Positions 46,012 to 56,521 of a DNA stretch of 64,000 bases are shown piece after piece (position 1 is the stretch's first letter; each line of letters begins with the position of its first letter). This DNA is from Artocarpus heterophyllus (taxonomy: Eukaryota; Streptophyta; Magnoliopsida; Rosales; Moraceae): assembly GCA_025403435.1 (NCBI GenBank), contig CM046341.1:496001-560000 (forward strand), written 5' to 3'. Position numbers and translations under genes: made by a program. Below the pieces are notes generated by a model. It saw only the letters and a program-made list of their open reading frames with translations, was not told the DNA's origin and made no database searches.

Positions 46012-48044
46012 TGTTAGACATGTATGCTCTAAGGAGTAAAAATGTAATACGTTTTTGGAGACATTTTTATCAATAAAGAATTTATTCATTTATATATACC
46101 AAATATTGTCCTCTTTACGTTCATATTTGTTGAATGTATGATAAGCAAACAGTAGTCTGAGACTATCAGTCTAAACCTTAAGAGTTGGGCATATGATGGG
46201 ATGATTATGCGGTAGACACGACTCTTAAGGTGATGGTCTAAAATATATGATCCGCAATCGAGGGAATAAAGTTGGGCACTTTATTCATGTAAAGATTGTT
46301 ATGTTGTCTATATCCCTTTTGGGAGATGGTTTGTCTTGGCCATCGGAGTTGGACTCCGTGAATAGAAACATTGGCGCGTTGTCATAGGTGACGATGTGTT
46401 GGATCGGGACATAAAGTGAATTGATTTGGATTAATAATTCTGTCTTGGCAAATCGATTCACTTTAGACAATCATTTGTATTGTATCTTAATCCTGAGATG
46501 AATAATGGGCCCGTTGTCTCGACTTGTGTCTTTTGATGTACCAATGGGTGACTCCCACATCTCTATAGTGGCATGCATGCCGGTACGTTGGAGGCATGAC
46601 TCTTGGTAGCGTAGACTTGTTATTCATAGATATGGAATCCATAGCTCCTCTTTAGGAGTAATGATATCCTCTTATATGCGTTGTCCTGTAATTGGAAAAC
46701 TGGAGCGCTCAACCATTTGGATACATAGGTGTAACCGAATGGTATACTATCTTTGGATGGTAAGTTTTCTAATGGTGAGACAATGGAACGTAAGATAAAA
46801 ATAATCGGGAAGGTAAGACAGAACTTGTCCTTAAGCCGATTATGGATGATCATATGGGGATGCGATACACTATGATATGTCATGGAGACTTAGCTACACG
46901 AGCTTCGTAATTCTATAAAGTTCGAGAGTGCAGCTCCAAGCTTTTAGTGGAGTAGCGTTGGAGTTGATAATTGTGAAATGTATATCTGGGATATTGGGTT
47001 TCATAATTATCATGAGCTTGAACTTTATAGGTCCATTTTGGTCCCCTTTGCTAGCTCACAAAATCCTGTAACGACACGGCGTGTTTTTCCAATAATTGGT
47101 GACTTATGTCGGATTTATCAGATTGGTTTAAAATTTATAAGAATCAAATAATTCATGTCTGTTTATCGGTTGAATTAATTATGTAAGAAATTAGTTCAAG
47201 ATGAACTTGTTGAATTATGGCGTTCGGATAATTCTTGTCTGTTTATCGGTTGTTTTAATTTTGGACAATTAGAACAAGATAAACTTGTAGAATTATTGTG
47301 AATTGATTTATTTTCTTAGAGATTATCTTGATAAAGTTTGTTTTGATCAGATATCTTTTCTATTGGGCTATTTGAATCAAAACTGAGACTTTATCCTTTA
47401 GAATCTCGGGTGGAAAATAAAAGATTCGCGGAGATTTTTTCTCGGCAGTTCGGCATGCCGGATGACGTGTTCGGCCTGTCGAACTGGCCAGTTCGGCCTG
47501 CCTATCTCACAGTTCGGCATGCCGACCGCGACAGTTAAGATTACGCGTTTTTCACGCGTATCTTATCAGATATTGATCCGAACTTGATTCTGTTTCAATT
47601 TTTGAGACCTAATCTGATATGGACTGACCCCAAGGACCAATAGGTATAAAAAGGGAGTGAGTCTAATGATTTACTCAGATCAATTTGAGAGATTAAGAGT
47701 GATACTCTTCTAGTGAGCATCTGAAAACTCCCTGAGAGCTTTTGTTCACAAATCACGAACACTAGCTTTGGGTTCTCTCTATTGGTTGGAAGGAGAGTCA
47801 CCGGTGGAAGAGCTGTACGTGTGAGCCCACACTCACTCCGGTTGTGGATAGAGAATAGCAAAGAAGACCAGTTGGTTGAGGCTCTTCTGGAACGTTACTT
47901 CTCTACACAGGTCGCGGAGGTTCTTCGACATACTGAGGTTAGTAAGATCTGTTAAATTTATACATATAACATGTCAAACTTGTGTTTTGGAAAATACTCT
48001 GATGAAAAATTTTAAAAATTCCGCTGCGCACTTTGTTTCCAACA
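46012..48044 (+). repeat. Copia-2 5' LTR
   Basis: Starts TGTTAGACATGTATGCTC and ends TTTGTTTCCAACA. The core promoter is at 47645. Palindromes of the TTCGGC-NN-GCCGAA type, mostly CGGCATGCCG and CGGCCTGCCG variants, lie at 47445-47525. Short minus-strand frames within it recur identically in the 3' LTR only because the LTRs are duplicates. Confidence 0.95.
47645..47652 (+). promoter_or_regulatory. Copia-2 5' LTR TATA box
   Basis: TATAAAAA in GGTATAAAAAGGGAG, 1633 bases into the LTR; the same element occurs at 55308-55315 in the 3' LTR. It marks the U3/R boundary region, with transcription expected about 30 bp downstream. Confidence 0.7.
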
Positions 48045-48058
48045 ATTGGTATCAGAGC
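48045..48058 (+). other. Copia-2 primer-binding site
   Basis: ATTGGTATCAGAGC follows the LTR directly and is complementary to the 3' end of initiator tRNA-Met. Confidence 0.92.
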
Positions 48059-49706
48059 TGAGGTTTTTACATAAATTTGCAAGTTTGTGATCATGTTATA
48101 TGCATAAATTTTGTGATCTTAATCTCTCCAATGCTTGAATTAAATTTTATAGAGAGATGGCACTCTAGGTTTCTATATAATATATATGTTGTCATGGATT
48201 ATATGGTGAATGTTTATTAATTAATTATGGTTGATTAAATTGTTGTTTAATTATTTATTAATTAATTAATACCGGTTATGGTTCCTTAGAGGTTAGAATG
48301 TGTATCTAGGTTTTTCATGTAATTAGATGGCGGACTATCATCTCCGTCTAGGAATTATTATTTAATTTTTAATTTGTAAGAATTTTGTAATTAAATAATT
48401 ATTCGGAGAAGACGGAACAAGAAGTCAGAACTTAAAGATAGATGATGGCGCCTCCAGGTATTTCATGAGTCTTTAATTTTATGTTTTTGAATTGTTGAAA
48501 ATAAAATTGATGAATTGCATTAAAATTGTATTTTCTGGATTGAGGGTTTTCTGCTCGGTCGGCATGCCGGACCTCACAGTTCGGCAGGCCGAAGGTCACA
48601 GATCGGCAGGCCGGACGTACGGTCCGGCAGGCCGACAGTGGGGTAGAAATTTTGGTGCTCTGCCGGCAGGCCGAACCTTCATGTTCGGCAGGCCGAACCT
48701 CCATGATCGGTAGGCCGATCGCCCAGATCGGCCTGCCGACCGAGAGCAGCCAGGTGTCCAGAAAAGGTGCAATTTTTGGTGCAGTTTTAATTTTATTTTT
48801 GGGACGATTCTGAGAAACATTAAATTTGGATATGACCGGAAATATGAAGTGTTCGATTCATACGGGATTGAGGACTTGAAGATGGATATTACATGAAGAA
48901 TGATACAGCTTGAGGATTCAAGGATGAAGAATCGATAAATGTCTCGATTATTCTCTTGTAATCTTAGTTTTTCTATTCTCTAGGGTGGAACCATAATATT
49001 ACGGTTATTATTATTATGCTTGTAGCTTTGCTTGATTGCTTTGCTTGTCTGCATTATAATATGATTTACCATGTATATTGATAACATGTCATATAGAATA
49101 GGGAGTGCCGCTCATATTAAAATTGTTCATGCATAATTTTAAAATAAAACCTTGACTTCAAAAGATTGAGTGGGAGAAGGTTTTCGAAGAGAGAACCTAA
49201 GGCCTCCATCGTTGGTCCATAGGAAGAACATGATGGTCCCAACCCCTAGGAAGGGATTTCTATCATGTACCATATTGGATCTCTGAAAGGATAAGGTATT
49301 TTAGTATGATTTATGGTTGCACACCCCTAGGTGGTGATTATAAATCATGGATAAAATATTAAAACGGTGGTTATACACTCACGTTAATTTTATTATTAAC
49401 CTCCCCTAGGAGCTCTGTTAATAAAATTAATGGCCAAAGAAACGATTATTAGTATATGCTGGATCATACGGGTCCTGGATGGCATATATTAATCAGGAGG
49501 GGATCCGTGTTCCTGATTGAATTTGGCATGACTCCCCTAGGAGCTTGTTGAATTCTGAGTTGGGAATTATCGTTGTAAGGTTGTGATATTTTCAAGGTTT
49601 TGACACATAAACACATTTGTATGATTTTACATGATTGTGTTATCTTACTAAATTATTATATATGTTTGCTTATGTTTGGTATATGATTCTTTATTGTAGA
49701 TTGAAA
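48059..49706 (+). other. Copia-2 untranslated leader (1.65 kb)
   Basis: An unusually long leader between primer site and gag. It holds a cluster of eight TCGGC-AG-GCCGA palindromes (48551-48749) and four CCCCTAGG words (49243, 49324, 49403, 49534), each in a similar context. Both features recur in the inverted copy. The frame of gag is open 24 codons further upstream, to 49635, but I prefer the ATG at 49707. Confidence 0.7.
48551..48749 (+). repeat. Cluster of interrupted palindromes in the copia-2 leader
   Basis: Eight copies of a 12-16-bp dyad, for example GTTCGGCAGGCCGAAC and GATCGGTAGGCCGATC, spaced about 8-30 bp. The outer bases vary together so that pairing is kept (T..A or A..T). The cluster itself is bounded by an inverted repeat: CTGCTCGGTCGGC at 48551 and GCCGACCGAGAGCAG ending at 48749. 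Confidence 0.85.
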
Positions 49707-52700
49707 ATGTCTAAAAACGCTTTATCATCGATACTTGACAAAAACCAATTAACCGGTGAGAACTATAATGATTGGAAACGGAACCTGGACATCGTCCTTT
49801 CCTTTGAGAAACTGAAATATGTTCTGACAACTCCTTGTCCTCCCGAGCCTACGGGAGACTCAAGTAATGAGCAATTCCAAGCGTACGAACGCTGGAAAGA
49901 TGCTAATGATCAGGCCCGCTGCTATGTTATGGCTAGCATGAATAACGTGCTGCAGGCTCAACATCAGGATTATGAGACTGCGAAGCAGATCTTGGATAAT
50001 CTTGAGGACATGTTTGGAGGCCAGGCCATAACAAAGCGGCAAGGGGCACTTCGGAAACTCTTAAACTGTAGACAGAGACCGGGGACATCTGTAAAGGAGC
50101 ACATGATGTTGGTCATGGGTTACCTCGCTGAGGCTCAAACCAATGGAGCCGACATCGATGCTGAAACTCAGATGACTATGGTCTTTGAGACTCTGTCTAA
50201 GGAATTTATTCCGTTTAGAGCTACTTTTAATCTAAGCAATAGACGGGATATGACCTTGACAGAACTGATGAAACAGTTACAAGAGTTTGAACTGCTGATC
50301 AGGGAGTCTCCTGCTGGTGGAGAGGCCAATATGGTAGCTGCTTCTGGTTCCAATCCTAACTCTGGGAATGGAAAGAAGCAACGGGCCAAAAGTGGGAAGT
50401 CTTCTATTCCTATTGCTACCAAGAGCAAGAAGAAGAAGAAGAAGAACCCAAAGAAGCTTAAGTGCTTCTTTTGTGGTAAGGTCGGGCATATAAAGAAGCA
50501 TTGCAAGGACTTCCTTTCCAAGGGAGGTAGGTGTGATCTTCTATATTTAGAAACTTGTTTGGTTGAGGAATCCAGTGACATTTGGGTCATAGATTCTGGT
50601 GCAACTAATCATGTTTGTGTTTCTCTCCAGGGATTCAAAGGAATGAGAAGTCTACTTCGTGAAGACTTAACGCTTCGGATGGGCGATGGATCCTTGGTCT
50701 CAGCGAAAGCAGTGGGAGATGTCCATCTTTATTTTGATAATTATAGGAGTTTAATTTTGCGAGATTGTTTTTATGTTCCTAAATTTAAAAGGAATTTAAT
50801 TTCTGTATCTTCTTTATTTAAAGACTCCTATGTGGTATCTTTTAATGAAAAAGTGGTGATTCGTAAAAACAAATCTTTTATCTGTTCTGGATGGATGCAA
50901 AATAATCTATATTTTATCAAACCTAAGATGGACCTATTGCTTAATGCTGAGATAAATGATAATGACTCAAAAAGACTTAAAACTTTTCACTCTAATAAGA
51001 CTTATCTTTGGCATTTGCGCCTTGGCCATATTAACCTAAATAGGATTCAAAGGTTGGTAAGGGATGGACCTTTAAGTCACTTAAAGGTGGAATCTATACC
51101 TCAATGTGAGTCTTGTTTGGAGGGTAAAATGACCAAAAGACCATACGGGTCTAAGGGCAATAGGGCTGAAGGGGTTCTAGAACTTGTGCATAGTGATGTT
51201 TGCAGACCGATGAACATCCGGGCACGAGGAGGGTATGAGTACTTCGTTACTTTTATTGACGATTACTCAAGATATGGGTATGTGTACCTAATGCACCACA
51301 AAAGCGAAACTTATGATAAGTTCAGGGAGTTTCGGGCTGAAGTGGAAAAGCAATTGGGTAGACCCATAAAGGCACTTCGATCTGATCGAGGTGGGGAACA
51401 CCTTTCTGATGAGTTCTTGGGACACTTGTTAGAGAATGGGATTTTATCCCATTTGACTGCGCCGGGCACTCCGCAGCAGAATAGCGTAGCAGAGAGAAGG
51501 AATAGGACTTTGTTGGACATGATTCGGTCCATGATGAGTTATTCATCATTGCCTTTATCCTTTTGGGGATATGCACAACAAACCGCGTGTTATCTTTTGA
51601 ACAATGTGCCTTCAAAATCGGTCCCTAAAACTCCTCACGAGTTGTGGACAAGACGGAAGACATCCTTAAACCATATTCGCATATGGGGATGTCCAGCTCA
51701 TGTCCTGTTTAAGGATCCGAATAAGTTGGAAGCACGTTCAGAAGTTTGCGTGTTTGTAGGATATCCAAAAGGGACTAAAGGGGGTTATTTTTATAACCCA
51801 AAGGAAAATAAAGTCGTGGTTTCAACTAATGCAACTTTCCTTGAGGAGAGTTACATGAACGACTTTAAACCTCAAAGCAAAGTGGTGCTTGAGGAGTTGC
51901 GGGGTAATCCGTTTACTCCGGAGGTTCCGAACGAAACCATTCCGATCGGTGTAGAAAAACCAAACAAACCTGAACAACAACCTCAGGGGCTTCGGCGTAG
52001 TGGGAGGATCGGGCGTCAACCTGAGAGGAATATGTTCAATGGGGAGGTCTTTTTGGCTGAACCGGATGAACATGACAGGGATCCTTATACTTACGCAGAA
52101 GCTATGGAGGATGTTGATTCAAGACTCTGGACAGAGGCCATGAACATTGAGATGAAGTCTATGGAGACTAATCGGGTCTGGGAGCTTGTGGATCTTCCCG
52201 AAGGGGTAAAACCCATAGGGAGTAAGTGGATCTACAAGAGGAAAAGAGGAGTGGATGGAAAGGTCGAAACCTTTAAGGCTAGACTGGTAGCTAAGGGTTA
52301 TACGCAAAAGGAAGGAATCGATTATGAGGAAACCTTTTCGCCTGTAGCCATGCTTAAGTCCATCCGGATTCTCTTGTCCATAGCTGCCGCTCTCGACTAC
52401 GAGATTTGGCAGATGGATGTCAAGACGGCTTTTCTGAATGGCTATCTTGATGAGTCCATTTATATGAAACAACCAGACGGGTTCAAGGTCACGGGTCAAG
52501 AGGGTAAGGTTTGTAAGCTGTTAAAGTCAATTTATGGACTTAAGCAGGCTTCTCGTTCTTGGAACATAAGATTTGATCAAGTGATCAAGACTTATGGGTT
52601 CTCACAAAATGTGGATGAACCATGTGTTTACAAACACATTAAGAATGGGAAGGTGGTTTTTCTACTACTCTATGTAGATGACATTCTGCTAATTGGCAAT

Positions 52701-53660
52701 GACGTTGGGGCGTTGTCATCGGTCAAATTATGGTTGACCAAGCAGTTTGACATGAAGGACTTGGGTGAGGCTAATTTTTTTCTCGGTATCCAGATCTTTC
52801 GGGATAGGAAGAACAAAATGATAGCTTTGTCACAGGCCGGCTACATAGATAAAATTCTCAGGAGGTTTGCAATGCAGGATTCCAAGAAAGGTGGGCAACC
52901 ATCTAGGTCTGGAATTACTCTTTCTAAGAAAGACTCTCCAAAGTCTTATGAAGAAAGAGAATACATGAAGAAGGTGCCTTATGCTTCGGCAGTGGGTAGT
53001 CTCATGTATGCCATGCTTTGCACTCGACCGGATATTAGTTATGCGGTCGGGATTGTGAGTCGATTTCAGGCGGATCCAGGACCGAACCATTGGGTTGCGG
53101 TAAAGCATATTTTCAAGTACCTGAGAAGGACTCGTGGGTATATGCTTGTGTATTCGGGTGAGGATTTAACTCCTCTAGGATACACTGATTCAGATTTTCA
53201 ATCCTGCCTGGATTCTAGGAAATCGACATCGGGGTTTGTGTTTACTCTGGGTGGCGGTGCCATCAGTTGGAGAAGTGCGAAGCAAGATTGCACTTCGGAT
53301 TCAACGATGGAGGCCGAGTATGTGGCGGCTAGTGATGCTTCGAAAGAAGCAGTGTGGCTCCGCAAGTTCCTTGGGGATCTTGAGGTAGTTCCTGGTGTGG
53401 ATAAAGCGGTATCACTGTACTGTAATAACAGTGTGGCGGTAGCTAATGCTAAGGAACCAAGATTTCACAAGAAGAGTAAGCATATTGATCGGAAGTATCA
53501 TGTGATAAAGGACTTCGTTGAGAGCGGGCATGTCACGGTGTGCAAGATCGCGTCAGAGGACAATTTAGCTGATCCATTTACAAAGACACTTTCTGGGAGA
53601 GTCTTCGAAAGGCATGTGGAAGCTATGGGGATGCGAAATTTGCAGTATTTACTCACTTAG
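49707..53660 (+). CDS. Copia-2 gag-pol polyprotein
   Basis: 1317 codons, uninterrupted. Start chosen at [20 protein letters not shown], the usual copia gag N-terminus. Gag (UBN2-type) occupies about 1-245. The zinc knuckle [14 protein letters not shown] is at 253-266 and a basic [12 protein letters not shown] stretch lies just before it. Protease DSGA has its Asp at 296. The pre-integrase finger follows with HLRLGH. The integrase D,D35E triad is D497, D560 and E596. The RT has YVDD at 989-992. RNase H has D1161, E1204 and D1289, but its third acidic position (CDNS in relatives) is Asn1240. The polyprotein would be cut by its own protease inside cytoplasmic virus-like particles. Gene order PR-IN-RT-RH is Ty1/copia. 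Confidence 0.95.
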   Translation: MSKNALSSILDKNQLTGENYNDWKRNLDIVLSFEKLKYVLTTPCPPEPTGDSSNEQFQAYERWKDANDQARCYVMASMNNVLQAQHQDYETAKQILDNLEDMFGGQAITKRQGALRKLLNCRQRPGTSVKEHMMLVMGYLAEAQTNGADIDAETQMTMVFETLSKEFIPFRATFNLSNRRDMTLTELMKQLQEFELLIRESPAGGEANMVAASGSNPNSGNGKKQRAKSGKSSIPIATKSKKKKKKNPKKLKCFFCGKVGHIKKHCKDFLSKGGRCDLLYLETCLVEESSDIWVIDSGATNHVCVSLQGFKGMRSLLREDLTLRMGDGSLVSAKAVGDVHLYFDNYRSLILRDCFYVPKFKRNLISVSSLFKDSYVVSFNEKVVIRKNKSFICSGWMQNNLYFIKPKMDLLLNAEINDNDSKRLKTFHSNKTYLWHLRLGHINLNRIQRLVRDGPLSHLKVESIPQCESCLEGKMTKRPYGSKGNRAEGVLELVHSDVCRPMNIRARGGYEYFVTFIDDYSRYGYVYLMHHKSETYDKFREFRAEVEKQLGRPIKALRSDRGGEHLSDEFLGHLLENGILSHLTAPGTPQQNSVAERRNRTLLDMIRSMMSYSSLPLSFWGYAQQTACYLLNNVPSKSVPKTPHELWTRRKTSLNHIRIWGCPAHVLFKDPNKLEARSEVCVFVGYPKGTKGGYFYNPKENKVVVSTNATFLEESYMNDFKPQSKVVLEELRGNPFTPEVPNETIPIGVEKPNKPEQQPQGLRRSGRIGRQPERNMFNGEVFLAEPDEHDRDPYTYAEAMEDVDSRLWTEAMNIEMKSMETNRVWELVDLPEGVKPIGSKWIYKRKRGVDGKVETFKARLVAKGYTQKEGIDYEETFSPVAMLKSIRILLSIAAALDYEIWQMDVKTAFLNGYLDESIYMKQPDGFKVTGQEGKVCKLLKSIYGLKQASRSWNIRFDQVIKTYGFSQNVDEPCVYKHIKNGKVVFLLLYVDDILLIGNDVGALSSVKLWLTKQFDMKDLGEANFFLGIQIFRDRKNKMIALSQAGYIDKILRRFAMQDSKKGGQPSRSGITLSKKDSPKSYEEREYMKKVPYASAVGSLMYAMLCTRPDISYAVGIVSRFQADPGPNHWVAVKHIFKYLRRTRGYMLVYSGEDLTPLGYTDSDFQSCLDSRKSTSGFVFTLGGGAISWRSAKQDCTSDSTMEAEYVAASDASKEAVWLRKFLGDLEVVPGVDKAVSLYCNNSVAVANAKEPRFHKKSKHIDRKYHVIKDFVESGHVTVCKIASEDNLADPFTKTLSGRVFERHVEAMGMRNLQYLLT

Positions 53661-53674
53661 TGCAAGTGGGAGAT
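53661..53674 (+). other. Copia-2 polypurine tract
   Basis: TGCAAGTGGGAGAT lies directly before the 3' LTR; AAGTGGGAGAT is the usual form in plant copia elements. Confidence 0.85.
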
Positions 53675-55707
53675 TGTTAGACATGTATGCTCTAAGGAGT
53701 AAAAATGTAATACGTTTTTGGAGACATTTTTATCAATAAAGAATTTATTCATTTATATATACCAAATATTGTCCTCTTTACGTTCATATTTGTTGAATGT
53801 ATGATAAGCAAACAGTAGTCTGAGACTATCAGTCTAAACCTTAAGAGTTGGGCATATGATGGGATGATTATGTGATAGACACGACTCTTAAGGTGATGGT
53901 CTAAAATATATGATCCGCAATCGAGGGAATAAAGTTGGGCACTTTATTCATGTAAAGATTGTTATGTTGTCTATATCCCTTTTGGGAGATGGTTTGTCTT
54001 GGCCATCGGAGTTGGACTCCGTGAATAGAAACATTGGCGCGTTGTCATAGGTGACGATGTGTTGGATCGGGACATAAAGTGAATTGATTTGGATTAATAA
54101 TTCTGTCTTGGCAAATCGATTCACTTTAGACAATCATTTGTATTGTATCTTAATCCTGAGATGAATAATGGGCCCGTTGTCTCGACTTGTGTCTTTTGAT
54201 GTACCAATGGGTGACTCCCACATCTCTATAGTGGCATGCATGCCGGTACGTTGGAGGCATGACTCTTGGTAGCGTAGACTTGTTATTCATAGATATGGAA
54301 TCCATAGCTCCTCTTTAGGAGTAATGATATCCTCTTATATGCGTTGTCCTGTAATTGGAAAACTGGAGCGCTCAACCATTTGGATACATAGGTGTAACCG
54401 AATGGTATACTATCTTTGGATGGTAAGTTTTCTAATGGTGAGACAATGGAACGTAAGATAAAAATAATCGGGAAGGTAAGACAGAACTTGTCCTTAAGCC
54501 GATTATGGATGATCATATGGGGATGCGATACACTATGATATGTCATGGAGACTTAGCTACACGAGCTTCGTAATTCTATAAAGTTCGAGAGTGCAGCTCC
54601 AAGCTTTTAGTGGAGTAGCGTTGGAGTTGATAATTGTGAAATGTATATCTGGGATATTGGGTTTCATAATTATCATGAGCTTGAACTTTATAGGTCCATT
54701 TTGGTCCCCTTTGCTAGCTCACAAAATCCTGTAACGACACGGCGTGTTTTTCCAATAATTGGTGACTTATGTCGGATTTATCAGATTGGTTTAAAATTTA
54801 TAAGAATCAAATAATTCATGTCTGTTTATCGGTTGAATTAATTATGTAAGAAATTAGTTCAAGATGAACTTGTTGAATTATGGCGTTCGGATAATTCTTG
54901 TCTGTTTATCGGTTGTTTTAATTTTGGACAATTAGAACAAGATAAACTTGTAGAATTATTGTGAATTGATTTATTTTCTTAGAGATTATCTTGATAAAGT
55001 TTGTTTTGATCAGATATCTTTTCTATTGGGCTATTTGAATCAAAACTGAGACTTTATCCTTTAGAATCTCGGGTGGAAAATAAAAGATTCGCGGAGATTT
55101 TTTCTCGGCAGTTCGGCATGCCGGATGACGTGTTCGGCCTGTCGAACTGGCCAGTTCGGCCTGCCTATCTCACAGTTCGGCATGCCGACCGCGACAGTTA
55201 AGATTACGCGTTTTTCACGCGTATCTTATCAGATATTGATCCGAACTTGATTCTGTTTCAATTTTTGAGACCTAATCTGATATGGACTGACCCCAAGGAC
55301 CAATAGGTATAAAAAGGGAGTGAGTCTAATGATTTACTCAGATCAATTTGAGAAATTAAGAGTGATACTCTTCTAGTGAGCATCTGAAAACTCCCTGAGA
55401 GCTTTTGTTCACAAATCACGAACACTAGCTTTGGGTTCTCTCTATTGGTTGGAAGGAGAGTCACCGGTGGAAGAGCTGTACGTGTGAGCCCACACTCACT
55501 CCGGTTGTGGATAGAGAATAGCAAAGAAGACCAGTTGGTTGAGGCTCTTCTGGAACGTTACTTCTCTACACAGGTCGCGGAGGTTCTTCGGCATACTGAG
55601 GTTAGTAAGATCTGTTTAATTTATACATATAACATGTCAAACTTGTGTTTTGGAAAATACTCTGATGGAAAATTTTTAAAATTCCGCTGCGCACTTTGTT
55701 TCCAACA
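53675..55707 (+). repeat. Copia-2 3' LTR
   Basis: 2033 bp, same length as the 5' LTR. Visible differences include TGATAG for CGGTAG near 53876, AAATTAAG for AGATTAAG near 55352, GGCATAC for GACATAC near 55590 and changes in the A/T run near 55668. Confidence 0.95.
55308..55315 (+). promoter_or_regulatory. Copia-2 3' LTR TATA box
   Basis: TATAAAAA at the same LTR offset as in the 5' copy; it could drive read-out transcription into the inverted element. Confidence 0.6.
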
Positions 55708-56459
55708 TACCATCCAAAGATAGTATACCATTCGGTTACACCTATGTATCCAAATGGTTGAGCGCTCCAGTTTTCCAATTATAGGAGAACGCATATAAAA
55801 GGATATCATTACTCCTAAAGAGGAGCTATTGATTCCATATCTATGAATAATAAGTCTACGCTATCAAGAGTCATGCCTCCAACGTACCGGCATGCATACC
55901 ACTATTTAGATGTTGGAGTCACCCTTTGGTACATCAAAAGACACAAGTCGAAACAACAGGCCCACTATCCATCTCAGGATTAAGATACAATACAAATGAT
56001 TGTCTAAAGTGAATTGATTTGCCAAGACAGAATTATTAATCCAAATTAATTCACTTTGTGTCCTGATCCAACACATTGTCACCTATGACAACGTGCCAAT
56101 GTTTTTATTCACGGAGTCCAACTCCGATGGTCAAGATAAACTATCTCCCAATAGGGATATAGACAATATAACAATCTTTGCATGAATAAAGCGCCTAACG
56201 TTATTCCCTCGATTGCAGATCATATGTTTTAGACTGTCACCTTAAGAATCGTGTCTTCCGCATAATCAGTCCATCATATGCCCAATTCTTAAAGGTTTAG
56301 ACCGACAGTCTCAGACTATTGTTTGCTTAACATGAATTCAACAAATATGAACGTAAAGAGGACAAGACTTGGTATTTATAAATGAATAAATTCTTTATTG
56401 ATAAAAATGTCTCCAAAAACGTATTACATTTTTACTCCTAAGGGAATACATATCTAACA
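55708..56459 (-). repeat. Inverted copia-2 3' LTR, proximal part
   Basis: Continues the LTR that breaks at 46011: the uninterrupted LTR would read ATTAGAAAACTTACCATCC, and here TACCATCC follows the young element, so four bases (AACT) are missing. It ends with TATCTAACA, the reverse of the LTR start. Confidence 0.9.
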
Positions 56460-56521
56460 ATCTTCCACTTGCACTAAGTGAGTAAATACAGCAAATCTCG
56501 CATCCCCATAGCTTTCACATG

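Larger units (their letters stand above)
46012..55707 (+). mobile_element. Copia-2: full-length, young Ty1/copia retrotransposon (9.7 kb)
   Basis: Two LTRs of 2033 bp each (46012-48044 and 53675-55707), a tRNA-Met primer-binding site, a polypurine tract and a single uninterrupted gag-pol frame. I spot seven base differences between the LTRs on reading through, so they are over 99% alike and the insertion is recent. It lies inside the inverted copy of its own family. The flanks TAGAA and TACCA do not match, so no target duplication is present. Confidence 0.95.

Noticed and set aside
48551..48749. Regularly repeated palindromes resembling a CRISPR array
   Set aside because: Eukaryotic nuclear context, 12-16-bp motifs with irregular 8-30-bp spacing, mixed polarity, and location in retrotransposon leaders and LTRs. 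No cas genes.
49635..49706. Earlier in-frame ATG for the copia-2 polyprotein
   Set aside because: It would add 24 hydrophobic residues not found at the start of copia gag; the ATG at 49707 gives the normal MSK... N-terminus.
50168..50590. 140-codon minus-strand frame opposite copia-2 gag (also 59543-59965 in the inverted copy)
   Set aside because: It is the antisense shadow of the conserved gag frame in both copies.
54283..54546. Minus-strand open frames of 60-90 codons repeated at 17.4, 46.6 and 54.3 kb
   Set aside because: They repeat because they are inside duplicated copia-2 LTRs; no recognisable protein, and they lie antisense in U3.
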